From positions 31,038-62,533 of the forward strand of contig DIPL01000017.1 in the NCBI GenBank assembly GCA_002424095.1: DNA of 31,496 bases, given 5' to 3'. This stretch comes from Christensenella sp. UBA5489 (GTDB taxonomy: Bacteria; Bacillota; Clostridia; Christensenellales; UBA1242). The notes beneath the pieces were generated by a model. That model had not been told where the DNA came from and did not search any database. It saw only the letters and a program-made list of their open reading frames with translations. Below, in pieces: positions 24,379 through 31,496 of this stretch (position 1 is the first letter of the stretch; the number at the start of each line of letters is the position of its first letter). Made by a program: the position numbers and the translations under genes.

Positions 24379-24406
24379 AAAAAATCGCTAACAAGCGGTT
24401 TTTTAT
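24379..24406. terminator. Shared bidirectional terminator
   Basis: AAAATCGCT (24381-24389) pairs with AGCGGTTTT (24394-24402) with one G-U pair and loop AACA. T6 follows on the plus strand, and the upstream A-run gives TTTTTTT on the minus strand. It lies between the convergent TIGR04086-type gene and the transketolase homologue, ending 8 bases before the latter's stop codon. Confidence 0.85.
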
Positions 24407-24413
24407 TTATCAA

Positions 24414-26621
24414 TTAACTTTTAGTTTTTTTTATTTGAGCAGCAAAATTTTTAGCGTTAAGATTAAAATCTTTCTTTATATCATCACCTATTTCATTTGA
24501 ATTAAATAAAACCCCATCTGCTCCTATGAATTTATACCAAACTTTATCATTTGACGCCTCAGCAGCAGCACGAATTTTTATGTTGTTTTTTAATATTGAG
24601 TTTTTATATTTTTGAGATTGCTTTTCAAAAACTTCAATTGACGGAACACTCACAATGCAAACTTTATGGTTTTGTTTATTTAATATTTCTTTTGTTTTAA
24701 GTGCCAAATAAATTTCTTTACCACTTGCAAAAATGATTACGTCCGCATTTTTATCTTCACTTAATATATATGCACCCTTTTGTGCTTTTTTAAACAAATC
24801 TTCCGCTATTTTATTATCATCTGTTTTTATAAATTTTGTTTCATTTGCTTCAAAAAAATTAATACTATCTAAATTTAATAAATTCTGTAATTGACTTGTT
24901 TGATTCGAAAGCAACAATGCACACGCACTTTCAGATTCGTAAATTACACTATGGCATGCTAAAAGTTCTGTTTTATTCATTGGCCGAAAAACAGTAAAAT
25001 CAGAAATATTTCTAAGCTCGTTTAACTGCTCCGCCGGCAATTGATGAGTCCCAAAAGTTTTTTCAAGTGCATTATCACGTGTGAAAATATAAAGAACTGG
25101 CAAACGCATTTGAGCACCTGAACGCATTGACGACAACATATCTCCCGCAAGAATAAGCGGTCCTGCACAAAAACACGGCGCACCGAAATATAAACTTATT
25201 CCGTTACAAACTGAGCCAGCCGCCAAATTTCTATTGCCGAACATAATATTTTTCCCACGATAATGATTTTTTGAAAATTCTCTATCTTTTAAATAAACTC
25301 TTTGTGAATCAAAAAAACCTGCGTTGCCACCACTAATACACGGACGAAATGATGCAATATAATTTAAAATATCATTATTGAAATTCAATAAAATATCGCC
25401 GTTTTTTTCAGTTGTGATTAAATTCTCTTCGCTTGCAATTTCACTCTCAACCGTTGTTTTCCTTTTGCTCTCTGTCTTATTTAATTTTTCCGTTATGGTT
25501 GAATTTTTGATTTTCTCATCTTTTTCTGCCAACACATCGTTTTGTTTGTTCGAAAAAGATATTTCTGTCGCATTCTCATTTATTTCTATCGAGCCTAATT
25601 TGTCCTTAAAAATCTTAAATAGCGAAATATTTGGCTTTTCATAATATCCGTTTAATTGTTCCGCAAGTTCAGGATGCGTGTTTTTATATAAAACAACTTG
25701 TCTTTCCCATTGTGAATATTGAACTTTAAGTCGACGATTTGTACGCATACAATATTGTTTCACTTCGTTTGAAATACTAAAAGAACCGCCGTTATGATTG
25801 AAATCTGCTTTCATTTTTTCAATTTGATTATGGGTTAAAGCTTTATTGCGACTTAAATATGAGCCTTCAAGTGGCGAACCATGTGCAACTTTCGTTTTAA
25901 AAATTATAAGAGTTGGTTTCGGACTGCGTTTAGCAAGTTTAATTGCAAGCCAAACAAATGGATAATGCTGACCGTTTAAAACAGTTAAAACTCTAAATCC
26001 CATAGCACGAAATTTCTTTTTTATGTTTTCGCAGTTTACCGAATCTAAATCCCCTTCGCTGGTCGTGCCGGTATGGCTATAAAGCAAAATGAGTTTATTG
26101 AGTTTTAAAGTTCCTGCAAGACTTGCGGCTTCTTGTGCTATCCCAGACATAAGACAGGACTCGCTTACAAAACAATAAGTATAATTATTTATTATATTAA
26201 ATTTTTGAACATTAAATTTTTCTGCTAAATGTGCTTGCGACATTGCAAGACCAACTGCTGTTGCAACACCGTGCCCTGTCGAACCGCTACTCGCTTCAAT
26301 ACCGTCTGTTGCATTAAGCAATGGAATAAATGGCGTTTTGCCATCCGCTACTGCATAGTTTTTTAAGTCTGAACCTGAAATATCAAATCCGAACATATGC
26401 AACAAAGAATAGTATAATGCACTTGCAGTGCCAGCGGAAAAAACAAAACGGTCTCGGTTTATATGATTTTCTCCGCCATAAAAATTATAGTGGTCTTTGA
26501 AAAGCGAATACAAAATCGTGCTTGATGCAAGGGCAAGTCCAGTGTCTCCGATTTTTGCGGATGCAATCATTTCAGCCGAAAGGGTTTTCAAAGTTTCTAT
26601 TGCTTTTTGATTTAATTTCAT
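24414..26621 (-). CDS. Transketolase homologue lacking catalytic and cofactor residues (probable pseudoenzyme)
   Basis: The whole transketolase architecture is present in 735 residues: PP domain (1 to about 270), pyrimidine domain (about 412-580) and C-terminal domain (about 600-735). Framework blocks such as RFVFSAG, YSLLHMFGFD, QEAASLAGTLKLNKLILLY and GTHQLPAEQLNELR are close to active enzymes. Yet the ThDP and substrate residues are replaced: GHPG is GDTG (Asp26), the GHGS His is Thr65, LHSKTP is ADGKTP, GDG is SES (153-155), MEG is MSG, the DDN metal ligand is SHT (182-184), the SHG His is lost, and the ThDP-activating Glu of VRE is Asn465. Only the THQ His survives. A low-complexity linker spans about 342-409. 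ATG at 26621 is chosen (AGGTGA 6 bases upstream) over a GTG inside that site. Confidence 0.9.
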   Translation of the reverse strand: MKLNQKAIETLKTLSAEMIASAKIGDTGLALASSTILYSLFKDHYNFYGGENHINRDRFVFSAGTASALYYSLLHMFGFDISGSDLKNYAVADGKTPFIPLLNATDGIEASSGSTGHGVATAVGLAMSQAHLAEKFNVQKFNIINNYTYCFVSESCLMSGIAQEAASLAGTLKLNKLILLYSHTGTTSEGDLDSVNCENIKKKFRAMGFRVLTVLNGQHYPFVWLAIKLAKRSPKPTLIIFKTKVAHGSPLEGSYLSRNKALTHNQIEKMKADFNHNGGSFSISNEVKQYCMRTNRRLKVQYSQWERQVVLYKNTHPELAEQLNGYYEKPNISLFKIFKDKLGSIEINENATEISFSNKQNDVLAEKDEKIKNSTITEKLNKTESKRKTTVESEIASEENLITTEKNGDILLNFNNDILNYIASFRPCISGGNAGFFDSQRVYLKDREFSKNHYRGKNIMFGNRNLAAGSVCNGISLYFGAPCFCAGPLILAGDMLSSMRSGAQMRLPVLYIFTRDNALEKTFGTHQLPAEQLNELRNISDFTVFRPMNKTELLACHSVIYESESACALLLSNQTSQLQNLLNLDSINFFEANETKFIKTDDNKIAEDLFKKAQKGAYILSEDKNADVIIFASGKEIYLALKTKEILNKQNHKVCIVSVPSIEVFEKQSQKYKNSILKNNIKIRAAAEASNDKVWYKFIGADGVLFNSNEIGDDIKKDFNLNAKNFAAQIKKTKS

Positions 26622-26669
26622 AAAATTCACCTAATATAATTTTTATTATTAATATCTTATTATTTTTAT

Positions 26670-27152
26670 TTAAAAATTATTTTGATTTTGCTTTTTTATT
26701 TTTTGAACTATTTTGTTTGCAAAACTTTTTTTAACTAAAATTTCACTTTTGACAGTCAAACTTATTGTTCTTAAAAATTTATCACGATCTTCAAAAGCAA
26801 TGCTATTAATTGCAACTGTTTTTTCATTCAAATTTTTTAATTGTTCCAAACTCAATGCAATATAAATATATTCACAATCAATTTTTTCAAAAATGTTTTG
26901 GTTATTTATAAAAAGGTCATAAGATATATAATATAAAGTATTTATAAAACCGAGTGCTTCGTTCAAAAATTTTGTCTCTTGCTTTTTGAAATATTCAATA
27001 CCGCAACGTGATAAAACTTCTTTTGAATTAAACATATTGTAGTCGATATAATCATCGACTTTTAAAAAGAACATATCAAGGTCGCTTGCGACAATTTCAC
27101 TTGTTTTACTTCCGAATTCATCGGCAAGAGATATTATTACTTTCTTTTTCAT
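26670..27152 (-). CDS. Shikimate-kinase-like protein without a P-loop
   Basis: Tentative. Residues 28-65 read like the shikimate-binding part of shikimate kinase: FFLKVDDYIDYN aligns with FIDTDxxIE, and VLSRCGIEYFKKQETKFLNE aligns with IFxxxGExxFRxxExxxLxx. Here the shikimate-binding Arg is Lys56. The N-terminal strand is in place, but the GxxGxGKS/T P-loop reads SLADEFGSKTSE. The GGG motif and the lid Arg are not visible. At 160 residues the length fits the family. It should not phosphorylate shikimate. There is no Shine-Dalgarno sequence. The gene begins 7 bases after a -10 element, as expected of a leaderless mRNA. It ends 48 bases before the transketolase homologue. Confidence 0.6.
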   Translation of the reverse strand: MKKKVIISLADEFGSKTSEIVASDLDMFFLKVDDYIDYNMFNSKEVLSRCGIEYFKKQETKFLNEALGFINTLYYISYDLFINNQNIFEKIDCEYIYIALSLEQLKNLNEKTVAINSIAFEDRDKFLRTISLTVKSEILVKKSFANKIVQKIKKQNQNNF

Positions 27153-27159
27153 TACTTTA

Positions 27160-27187
27160 ATAATAGCACAAAAAAATAAATAATCAA
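27160..27187 (-). promoter_or_regulatory. Extended -10 promoter giving a leaderless transcript
   Basis: On the minus strand there is a -35 TTGATT (27182-27187), a 16-base spacer and TGC-TATTAT (-10 at 27160-27165). Only 7 bases (TAAAGTA) separate the -10 from the ATG at 27152, so transcription should start at or next to the start codon. The missing ribosome-binding site agrees with this. Confidence 0.6.
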
Positions 27188-27246
27188 TAAAAAAAAATAT
27201 TTTGATTAAAAATTAAACAAAACTAAAATACGTTTTATATAACTTA

Positions 27247-28191
27247 TCAATTATCTTTAATTAAAAATTCCCAAAGCAAAGAGTTGTTTGGAATAATATC
27301 TTTTTTCAAATTTCCTATTTTGGAAAATATGTTTTCAAAATCTTGTATATATTCATTCTCGCAAGCATTGACAAGCAACGGTTTAAGATAATAATCATAA
27401 AGAAGTGGTTCATATATATGCGTAGTATCTAAAACGAAATCGGCTTCTTGTTTATAAGGGCTTATAAATTCGTGCTCGCTCCTGCAAACATTTTTCCAGA
27501 TTTTCACCGTATCATTAATATTATAACCTCTTTTGAAATAATCACGTATACAACGTCGCATAAGTCTTAAAATTCTCGATGGAATTAAAAGTTCTCGACC
27601 AAGAACAAAATCGCCGTTTAGAGTTACATAAATCTTATAGTTTTTTGCATTTTTTATATTTTTCACAAAAATCGGATTTAAAGCATGTATTCCCTCAATG
27701 ATTACCACATCTTCGGTCTTTGAATGAACTTGCTGATATTTCATACGTCGCCCTTCCATAAAATCAAAAATAGGCATTTCAGCACTGCCTGTATTTATGA
27801 GTTGTGAAATGAATTTATTATAATATTTTGCATCCATTGCGGTTACATTATCATAGTCATAAGAGCCATCTGGAAGTCTAGGTGTTTTTTCTCTATCCAA
27901 AAAAAAGTCATCCGTTGAAATTACAAGACTTTTTATTCCATTTTTTTTCAGTGCTGCACTTATCAAATTTGATGAAGTTGTTTTTCCAGCAGATGATGGT
28001 CCAGCAATATAAATAACCTTATAATGACCGTTTATTATATTATCAACGATTTGATTTATTTGATTATGATATATTTTTTCGGAAAGAGATACTAATCTTT
28101 GCGGATTTTCTTTTGCCTCATAATTAACAACTTGTAAGTTATAACAGGTTTTAACAATTTTTCTATAAACTTTGGTTTCTTCTTGTTTCAT
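27247..28191 (-). CDS. Uridine kinase / phosphoribulokinase-family P-loop kinase
   Basis: A kinase of the uridine kinase-phosphoribulokinase superfamily, which phosphorylates nucleosides or small sugars. The P-loop GPSSAGKTT (64-72) is intact. STDDFFLDREKTP (92-104) gives the base Asp and the flanking acidic residues, and YDYDNVTAMD and DFMEGRR follow. VVIIEGIHALNP is the Walker B-like strand with Glu, and RLMRRCIRDYFKRGYN is the Arg-rich lid. At 314 residues it corresponds to the kinase half of the longer clostridial nucleoside kinases (about 550 residues, with an N-terminal TGS-like region) and lacks that N-terminal half. AGGAGA precedes ATG. It follows the 471-residue lipoprotein gene by 58 bases. 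Confidence 0.87.
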   Translation of the reverse strand: MKQEETKVYRKIVKTCYNLQVVNYEAKENPQRLVSLSEKIYHNQINQIVDNIINGHYKVIYIAGPSSAGKTTSSNLISAALKKNGIKSLVISTDDFFLDREKTPRLPDGSYDYDNVTAMDAKYYNKFISQLINTGSAEMPIFDFMEGRRMKYQQVHSKTEDVVIIEGIHALNPIFVKNIKNAKNYKIYVTLNGDFVLGRELLIPSRILRLMRRCIRDYFKRGYNINDTVKIWKNVCRSEHEFISPYKQEADFVLDTTHIYEPLLYDYYLKPLLVNACENEYIQDFENIFSKIGNLKKDIIPNNSLLWEFLIKDN

Positions 28192-28249
28192 TTTTCTCCT
28201 TATCTTTTATCCTTTTTTATCTTATGACTAATTTATTCCTATAAATATT

Positions 28250-29665
28250 TTAACTATCCCAAGCAATAAGAACACCGGACTTAAAAGGAAAATAATCACG
28301 TGAAGCATTTTTATGAATTTCAAAAGTGAATTCGTAATAGGACTGATTTATTTTATTGTGGTTTAAAATTCCTATTTTATTATTTCCGTTTTCTAGAATG
28401 TTATAATAATTTGCCGTTCCTACTGAATTGTTTATGACAGTTGGTTCGAATGCAGAAATTTCAGATGTGGTTATGGGCGAAATTTTATAATTACTGTTGC
28501 AATTGAAATCTATAATATTTCCTGGATTCCAAACTCCCGCAGGAATTTCAAAATCTTTTAATGTTTGAATTGTTGAATATATATTCAAATTTGAATCATA
28601 AAAATTTAAAGAAATATCTATTGTAATATTATATTCACACTCAAAAGCAATCCAAATAGAAAGCAGTGAATGCTCGCTAATTGCTGGAATAACTGCCAAA
28701 GACTGATATTCTCTTGCAGGAATATGTGAAAGAGCCTCTGGACTGTCAGAATTTATATATAAAGAATTTCCCGCAAAATTTTGCACATAAGATGCCGGGT
28801 ACGGAGAATATATTGATTTCATTTCTTCGCCAATTTCAAGTGTCAATATTTGATTAACTACATAATCAAGCGGTTGTTCCTGTCCGCCAACAAAAACTCT
28901 GTTATATGCTTCCGAATTTATTAAATTTTCTCCAATAATCTGATTTAAAATATAATCTTCAAGAGTTACGACATCCTCTTCCGTTAATCCGACATAAATG
29001 GCTTTTTCTGCAAAAATATTCTTAACTTCGGAAAGTGCAGGGCATTCGTCTTCGCCATTAGGGGCGACATAAATCTCCTTTGTTCTTGCACTATCGAAAT
29101 AAACTGCATTTGTGTCGTTTTCGTGATCTACATCAATTGTGAATATAGTCGGCGTTTGTCCTATCATAATTTCATATAAAACAATTTCCATTGCAATTGA
29201 ATATACAGGCACAAAAGCGGAATAATAGGCACTTTGAACAGCAGGGGTTTGATAATGTTCCACCGCTCCTGTTCCTACATTTAAAGAGTTGGCACCTTCC
29301 CTTTTTTGTGAAAAAGTCCAGCGCCATGTTATATCTTTGTTAATATCGTTTAGTTGCGTCTGAACTCTTATTTTATCATAGTTTTCGTTACTGCTTGCGT
29401 TTGGTTTATTTGGAATTTTGCTTGGTATGTCTTCGTCATTCAAAATTCCAAAATTCGCATATAACTGTTCGACTATTAAATTCGCATAAGCGGAGACCGT
29501 ATTGTCTTGTTCATAAGATTCTGCTCTGTAACAAGCCTTGAAAGATGTATAATCGCTTCCCGCTCCTTCACCAAAATCAAACTCACCTAAAAACAAACAA
29601 CCGCTTAAAAAAAACAGCGGTATAATACATAAAACTGCAACAAATCTCGTAAGTTTTTGTTTCAT
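28250..29665 (-). CDS. Predicted lipoprotein of unknown function
   Basis: A clear lipoprotein signal peptide: basic MKQKLTR, hydrophobic core to residue 20, and lipobox LSGC with Cys23. The remaining 450 residues are secreted and I recognise no domain. Residues about 24-240 look mixed helical and strand-rich, with EAYN-, Tyr- and Gln-rich stretches. The last 180 residues are dominated by beta-strand patterns (SIWIAFECEYNITIDISLNFYDS, YYEFTFEIHKNAS), suggesting a beta-sandwich, possibly a binding module. There is no Shine-Dalgarno sequence before the ATG, and a promoter ends 8 bases upstream, so translation is probably leaderless. It could be the first gene of a unit running through the kinase to the transketolase homologue. 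Confidence 0.7.
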   Translation of the reverse strand: MKQKLTRFVAVLCIIPLFFLSGCLFLGEFDFGEGAGSDYTSFKACYRAESYEQDNTVSAYANLIVEQLYANFGILNDEDIPSKIPNKPNASSNENYDKIRVQTQLNDINKDITWRWTFSQKREGANSLNVGTGAVEHYQTPAVQSAYYSAFVPVYSIAMEIVLYEIMIGQTPTIFTIDVDHENDTNAVYFDSARTKEIYVAPNGEDECPALSEVKNIFAEKAIYVGLTEEDVVTLEDYILNQIIGENLINSEAYNRVFVGGQEQPLDYVVNQILTLEIGEEMKSIYSPYPASYVQNFAGNSLYINSDSPEALSHIPAREYQSLAVIPAISEHSLLSIWIAFECEYNITIDISLNFYDSNLNIYSTIQTLKDFEIPAGVWNPGNIIDFNCNSNYKISPITTSEISAFEPTVINNSVGTANYYNILENGNNKIGILNHNKINQSYYEFTFEIHKNASRDYFPFKSGVLIAWDS

Positions 29666-29673
29666 ATGTTTTT

Positions 29674-29702
29674 ATTTTATCATATTTTGTTATTTTTATC
29701 AA
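29674..29702 (-). promoter_or_regulatory. Promoter of the 471-residue lipoprotein gene, near-leaderless
   Basis: On the minus strand there is a -35 TTGATA (29697-29702, 5 of 6), a 17-base spacer and -10 TAAAAT (29674-29679, 5 of 6). The ATG at 29665 lies only 8 bases past the -10, so the leader would be 0-2 bases. No ribosome-binding site is present. Confidence 0.6.
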
Positions 29703-29824
29703 CTTTGTTTCAAAATTTATTTCTTATTTTTCGACTTGATTTTATAAAATGTTTTTGAAATATTTTGTCTTTTATAAATCAAATAAACATTCATTTGCAT
29801 ATAAATTAAAAAAGGGGCGAATTT

Positions 29825-31354
29825 ATGTTATTAAAAGATTTAATTGAGAATTTAAAAGTCAATAATATTATTGGAGAAATTGGTAATAAAAATATTGAGA
29901 ACATAACAATTAATAGTAAAGAAAAAGAGGATAACGCACTCTTCATTGCTCAAAAAGGGCTGGATTTCGACGGTCATAATTTTGTTCGTGAAGCAACAAG
30001 AAATGGTGCAGTTGCCATTGTTGTCGAGCGAGAAATTCCAGAGCGAGAAATTGGAGGGCAAGTTGGCAACGGGATTGGGAAAAAAGAAAAACCAACACAA
30101 ATTATTGTTGAAGATAGTCGGCTTGCTTGTGCCGATATTGCAAGCACTTTTTATGGTAATCCAAAAAATAAGTTGACTTTTGCTGGAATAACAGGAACAA
30201 ACGGAAAAACTTCTACTTCGTTCTTTTTGGCAGAAATGTTAAAACAAGCAGGTAAAAAAACGGCGATTATTGGTTCACTCGGTGTTCTTTGGGACGGCGG
30301 ACATTTGCCCTCAGATTTGACAACACCTGACCCGATTATACTACATAAAACTTTGGCACAACTTGTAAATTGTGGTGTTGAAAATATTGTTATGGAAGTT
30401 TCGGCGCACGCTTTGGCTTTAAAAAAAGTTGACAATATTAAATTTAAAGTTGGAATTCTTACAAATATAACGCAAGACCACTTAGATTTTTTTAAAACAA
30501 TGGATTCTTATGCTGATACAAAATTAAATTGGTTTAGTCGAAAAAATATGGAATTCGCTGTTGTGAATGCCGATGATAATTATGCAAAACTTTTGCGAGA
30601 AAACGGTAGCGGACTTTGCACGTTATATTATGGAATTTATAGCCCATCGGACACCTTTGCAACGAGTATTAAAAAATCGCCAGCAAAAACAGAATTCGCC
30701 CTTAACCTTTTAGATAACATTTTATTATGTGATGTGAATTTATCAGGAGAATTCAATGTTTATAATACAATTTCCGCAGCAACAGCAGCACTTTGTCTTG
30801 GCGCAAAGGTAGATGATATTGAAAAAAGTATAAGAAATTTAAAAGCACCTATCGGCAGATTTAACGTTGTTGATGTTGGCAAAAAAAGGACGGCAGTTGT
30901 TGATTTTGCACATACGCCCGACAGTTTGGAAAAAGTTTTGGAAACGGCTCGGGGAATTTGCCGTGGCAGAATGATTTCAGTTTTTGGTTGTGGTGGTGAC
31001 AGAGATAGACTCAAACGACCTATTATGGGAGCAATTTCGGAAAAACTTGCAGACTTTACCGTGTTGACCAGCGACAATCCTCGCTTTGAAAACCCTGAGA
31101 CAATTATCAATGATATTGAAAAAGGGATGAAAGGCGATAATTATATTAAAATTGCAGACCGCAAAAAAGCAATTGCGCATGTGCTTTCAAAGTTATCACC
31201 TGATGATGTCGCAGTTTTTGCAGGTAAAGGTGGCGAACTTTATCAAGATATTGACGGAGTGAAAATCCCATATAGCGACTTTGAAGAAATTGAAAAATTC
31301 AAAAAAAAATTAAATAAAACTTACGAATCTTCGCATAATATATTTACAAGGTAA
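29825..31354 (+). CDS. murE: UDP-MurNAc-L-Ala-D-Glu ligase, meso-diaminopimelate type
   Basis: Adds the third residue of the peptidoglycan stem peptide using ATP. The order is an N-terminal UDP-binding domain (1-115: ITINSKEKEDNALFIAQKG, FDGHNFV), a central domain with P-loop GITGTNGKT (121-129), DLTTPDP, EVSAHALALKKVD, ITQDHLDFF and the TKLNWF Lys that is carbamylated in the family. The C-terminal domain has IGRFNVVD, DFAHTPDSLE and VFGCGGDRDRLKRPIMG. The substrate signature is DNPR (417-420), typical of enzymes adding meso-diaminopimelate rather than lysine. The usual GKGHE is GKGGE, with the Glu kept. Residues about 70-90 are a Glu/Gly/Lys-rich insertion. AGGGGCG lies 7 bases before ATG. 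It is divergent from the lipoprotein gene. Confidence 0.95.
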   Translation: MLLKDLIENLKVNNIIGEIGNKNIENITINSKEKEDNALFIAQKGLDFDGHNFVREATRNGAVAIVVEREIPEREIGGQVGNGIGKKEKPTQIIVEDSRLACADIASTFYGNPKNKLTFAGITGTNGKTSTSFFLAEMLKQAGKKTAIIGSLGVLWDGGHLPSDLTTPDPIILHKTLAQLVNCGVENIVMEVSAHALALKKVDNIKFKVGILTNITQDHLDFFKTMDSYADTKLNWFSRKNMEFAVVNADDNYAKLLRENGSGLCTLYYGIYSPSDTFATSIKKSPAKTEFALNLLDNILLCDVNLSGEFNVYNTISAATAALCLGAKVDDIEKSIRNLKAPIGRFNVVDVGKKRTAVVDFAHTPDSLEKVLETARGICRGRMISVFGCGGDRDRLKRPIMGAISEKLADFTVLTSDNPRFENPETIINDIEKGMKGDNYIKIADRKKAIAHVLSKLSPDDVAVFAGKGGELYQDIDGVKIPYSDFEEIEKFKKKLNKTYESSHNIFTR

Positions 31355-31496
31355 TTTTTTATCTTGTATCACAAAAACGTTTAATTTATGCGTCTACATA
31401 AAAATTTAAGAATATTGTTTTTTTAAATTTTAAATAAGATATAAATTCAAAATATAAAGAATAAGTTATATTATAATTTTTAATTATAATTTTGGA
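31355..31496 (+). other. Intergenic end of window, probable leader of a following gene
   Basis: AT-rich sequence after murE with no hairpin terminator that I can support. It ends in AATTTTGGA, the same run that precedes the starts at 322 (AATTTTGGGGGA) and 23927 (AATTTTGGAGGA). It probably stops inside the ribosome-binding site of the next plus-strand gene. Confidence 0.4.

Noticed and set aside
24414..26621. Reading the transketolase homologue as a pseudogene
   Set aside because: The frame is intact over 735 codons with a ribosome-binding site, and the framework motifs are conserved. The losses concentrate at active-site positions.

Overview
The window is strongly AT-rich and reads as chromosomal core sequence from an anaerobic, low-GC Firmicute of the class Clostridia, probably an endospore former. 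The evidence is an oxygen-sensitive class III ribonucleotide reductase with its radical-SAM activase, a SPOCS/LysM spore-morphogenesis protein (SipL type), a Veg-family protein, bacterial Ku, a MurE with the DNPR signature for meso-diaminopimelate, strong Shine-Dalgarno sequences, and the Bacillus/Clostridium-like order yifB-dprA-topA-hslV-hslU. I see no prophage, insertion sequence, CRISPR array or plasmid function.

Layout. 1-53: 3' part of an initiator tRNA. 225-3282: nrdD-nrdG behind a near-consensus promoter whose spacer holds an NrdR box, closed by a terminator. 3384-3980: a small Gly/Tyr-rich, Cys-tailed protein behind a possible sporulation promoter. 4060-6153 (minus): Ku and a GT4 glycosyltransferase. 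6154-6689: an untranslated stretch with palindromes, leading to a DUF378 membrane protein. 7176-9693: rpiB, a degenerate GT2-like membrane protein and an M29 aminopeptidase. 9845-12483: the SPOCS-LysM gene divergent from veg, then an acidic zinc-ribbon protein ending in 16 Asp. 12632-15958 (minus): a lipoprotein, a NifU-like protein and a cysteine desulfurase. 16183-23706 (minus): trxA, hslU, hslV, topA, dprA, yifB. 23927-24322: a TIGR04086-type membrane protein. 24414-29665 (minus): a transketolase homologue without its catalytic residues, a shikimate-kinase-like protein without a P-loop, a uridine-kinase-like P-loop kinase and a lipoprotein. 29825-31354: murE. The window ends just as the ribosome-binding site of another gene seems to begin.

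Most of the window is housekeeping: dNTP synthesis, pentose phosphate chemistry, DNA topology and uptake/recombination, proteolysis, cysteine desulfuration and cell wall. The unusual layer is a set of intact reading frames that keep the fold of a metabolic enzyme but appear to have lost its chemistry: transketolase (24414-26621), shikimate kinase (26670-27152), NifU (14335-14730) and a GT2 glycosyltransferase (7613-8545). The first two are adjacent and on one strand, and the promoter in front of them seems to make a leaderless mRNA. This pseudoenzyme pair is the best candidate for an undescribed system. A second trait is low-complexity insertions inside otherwise conserved proteins (Veg, TopA, MurE, the transketolase homologue). 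All family assignments come from reading motifs and from memory of the families; no database search was run.
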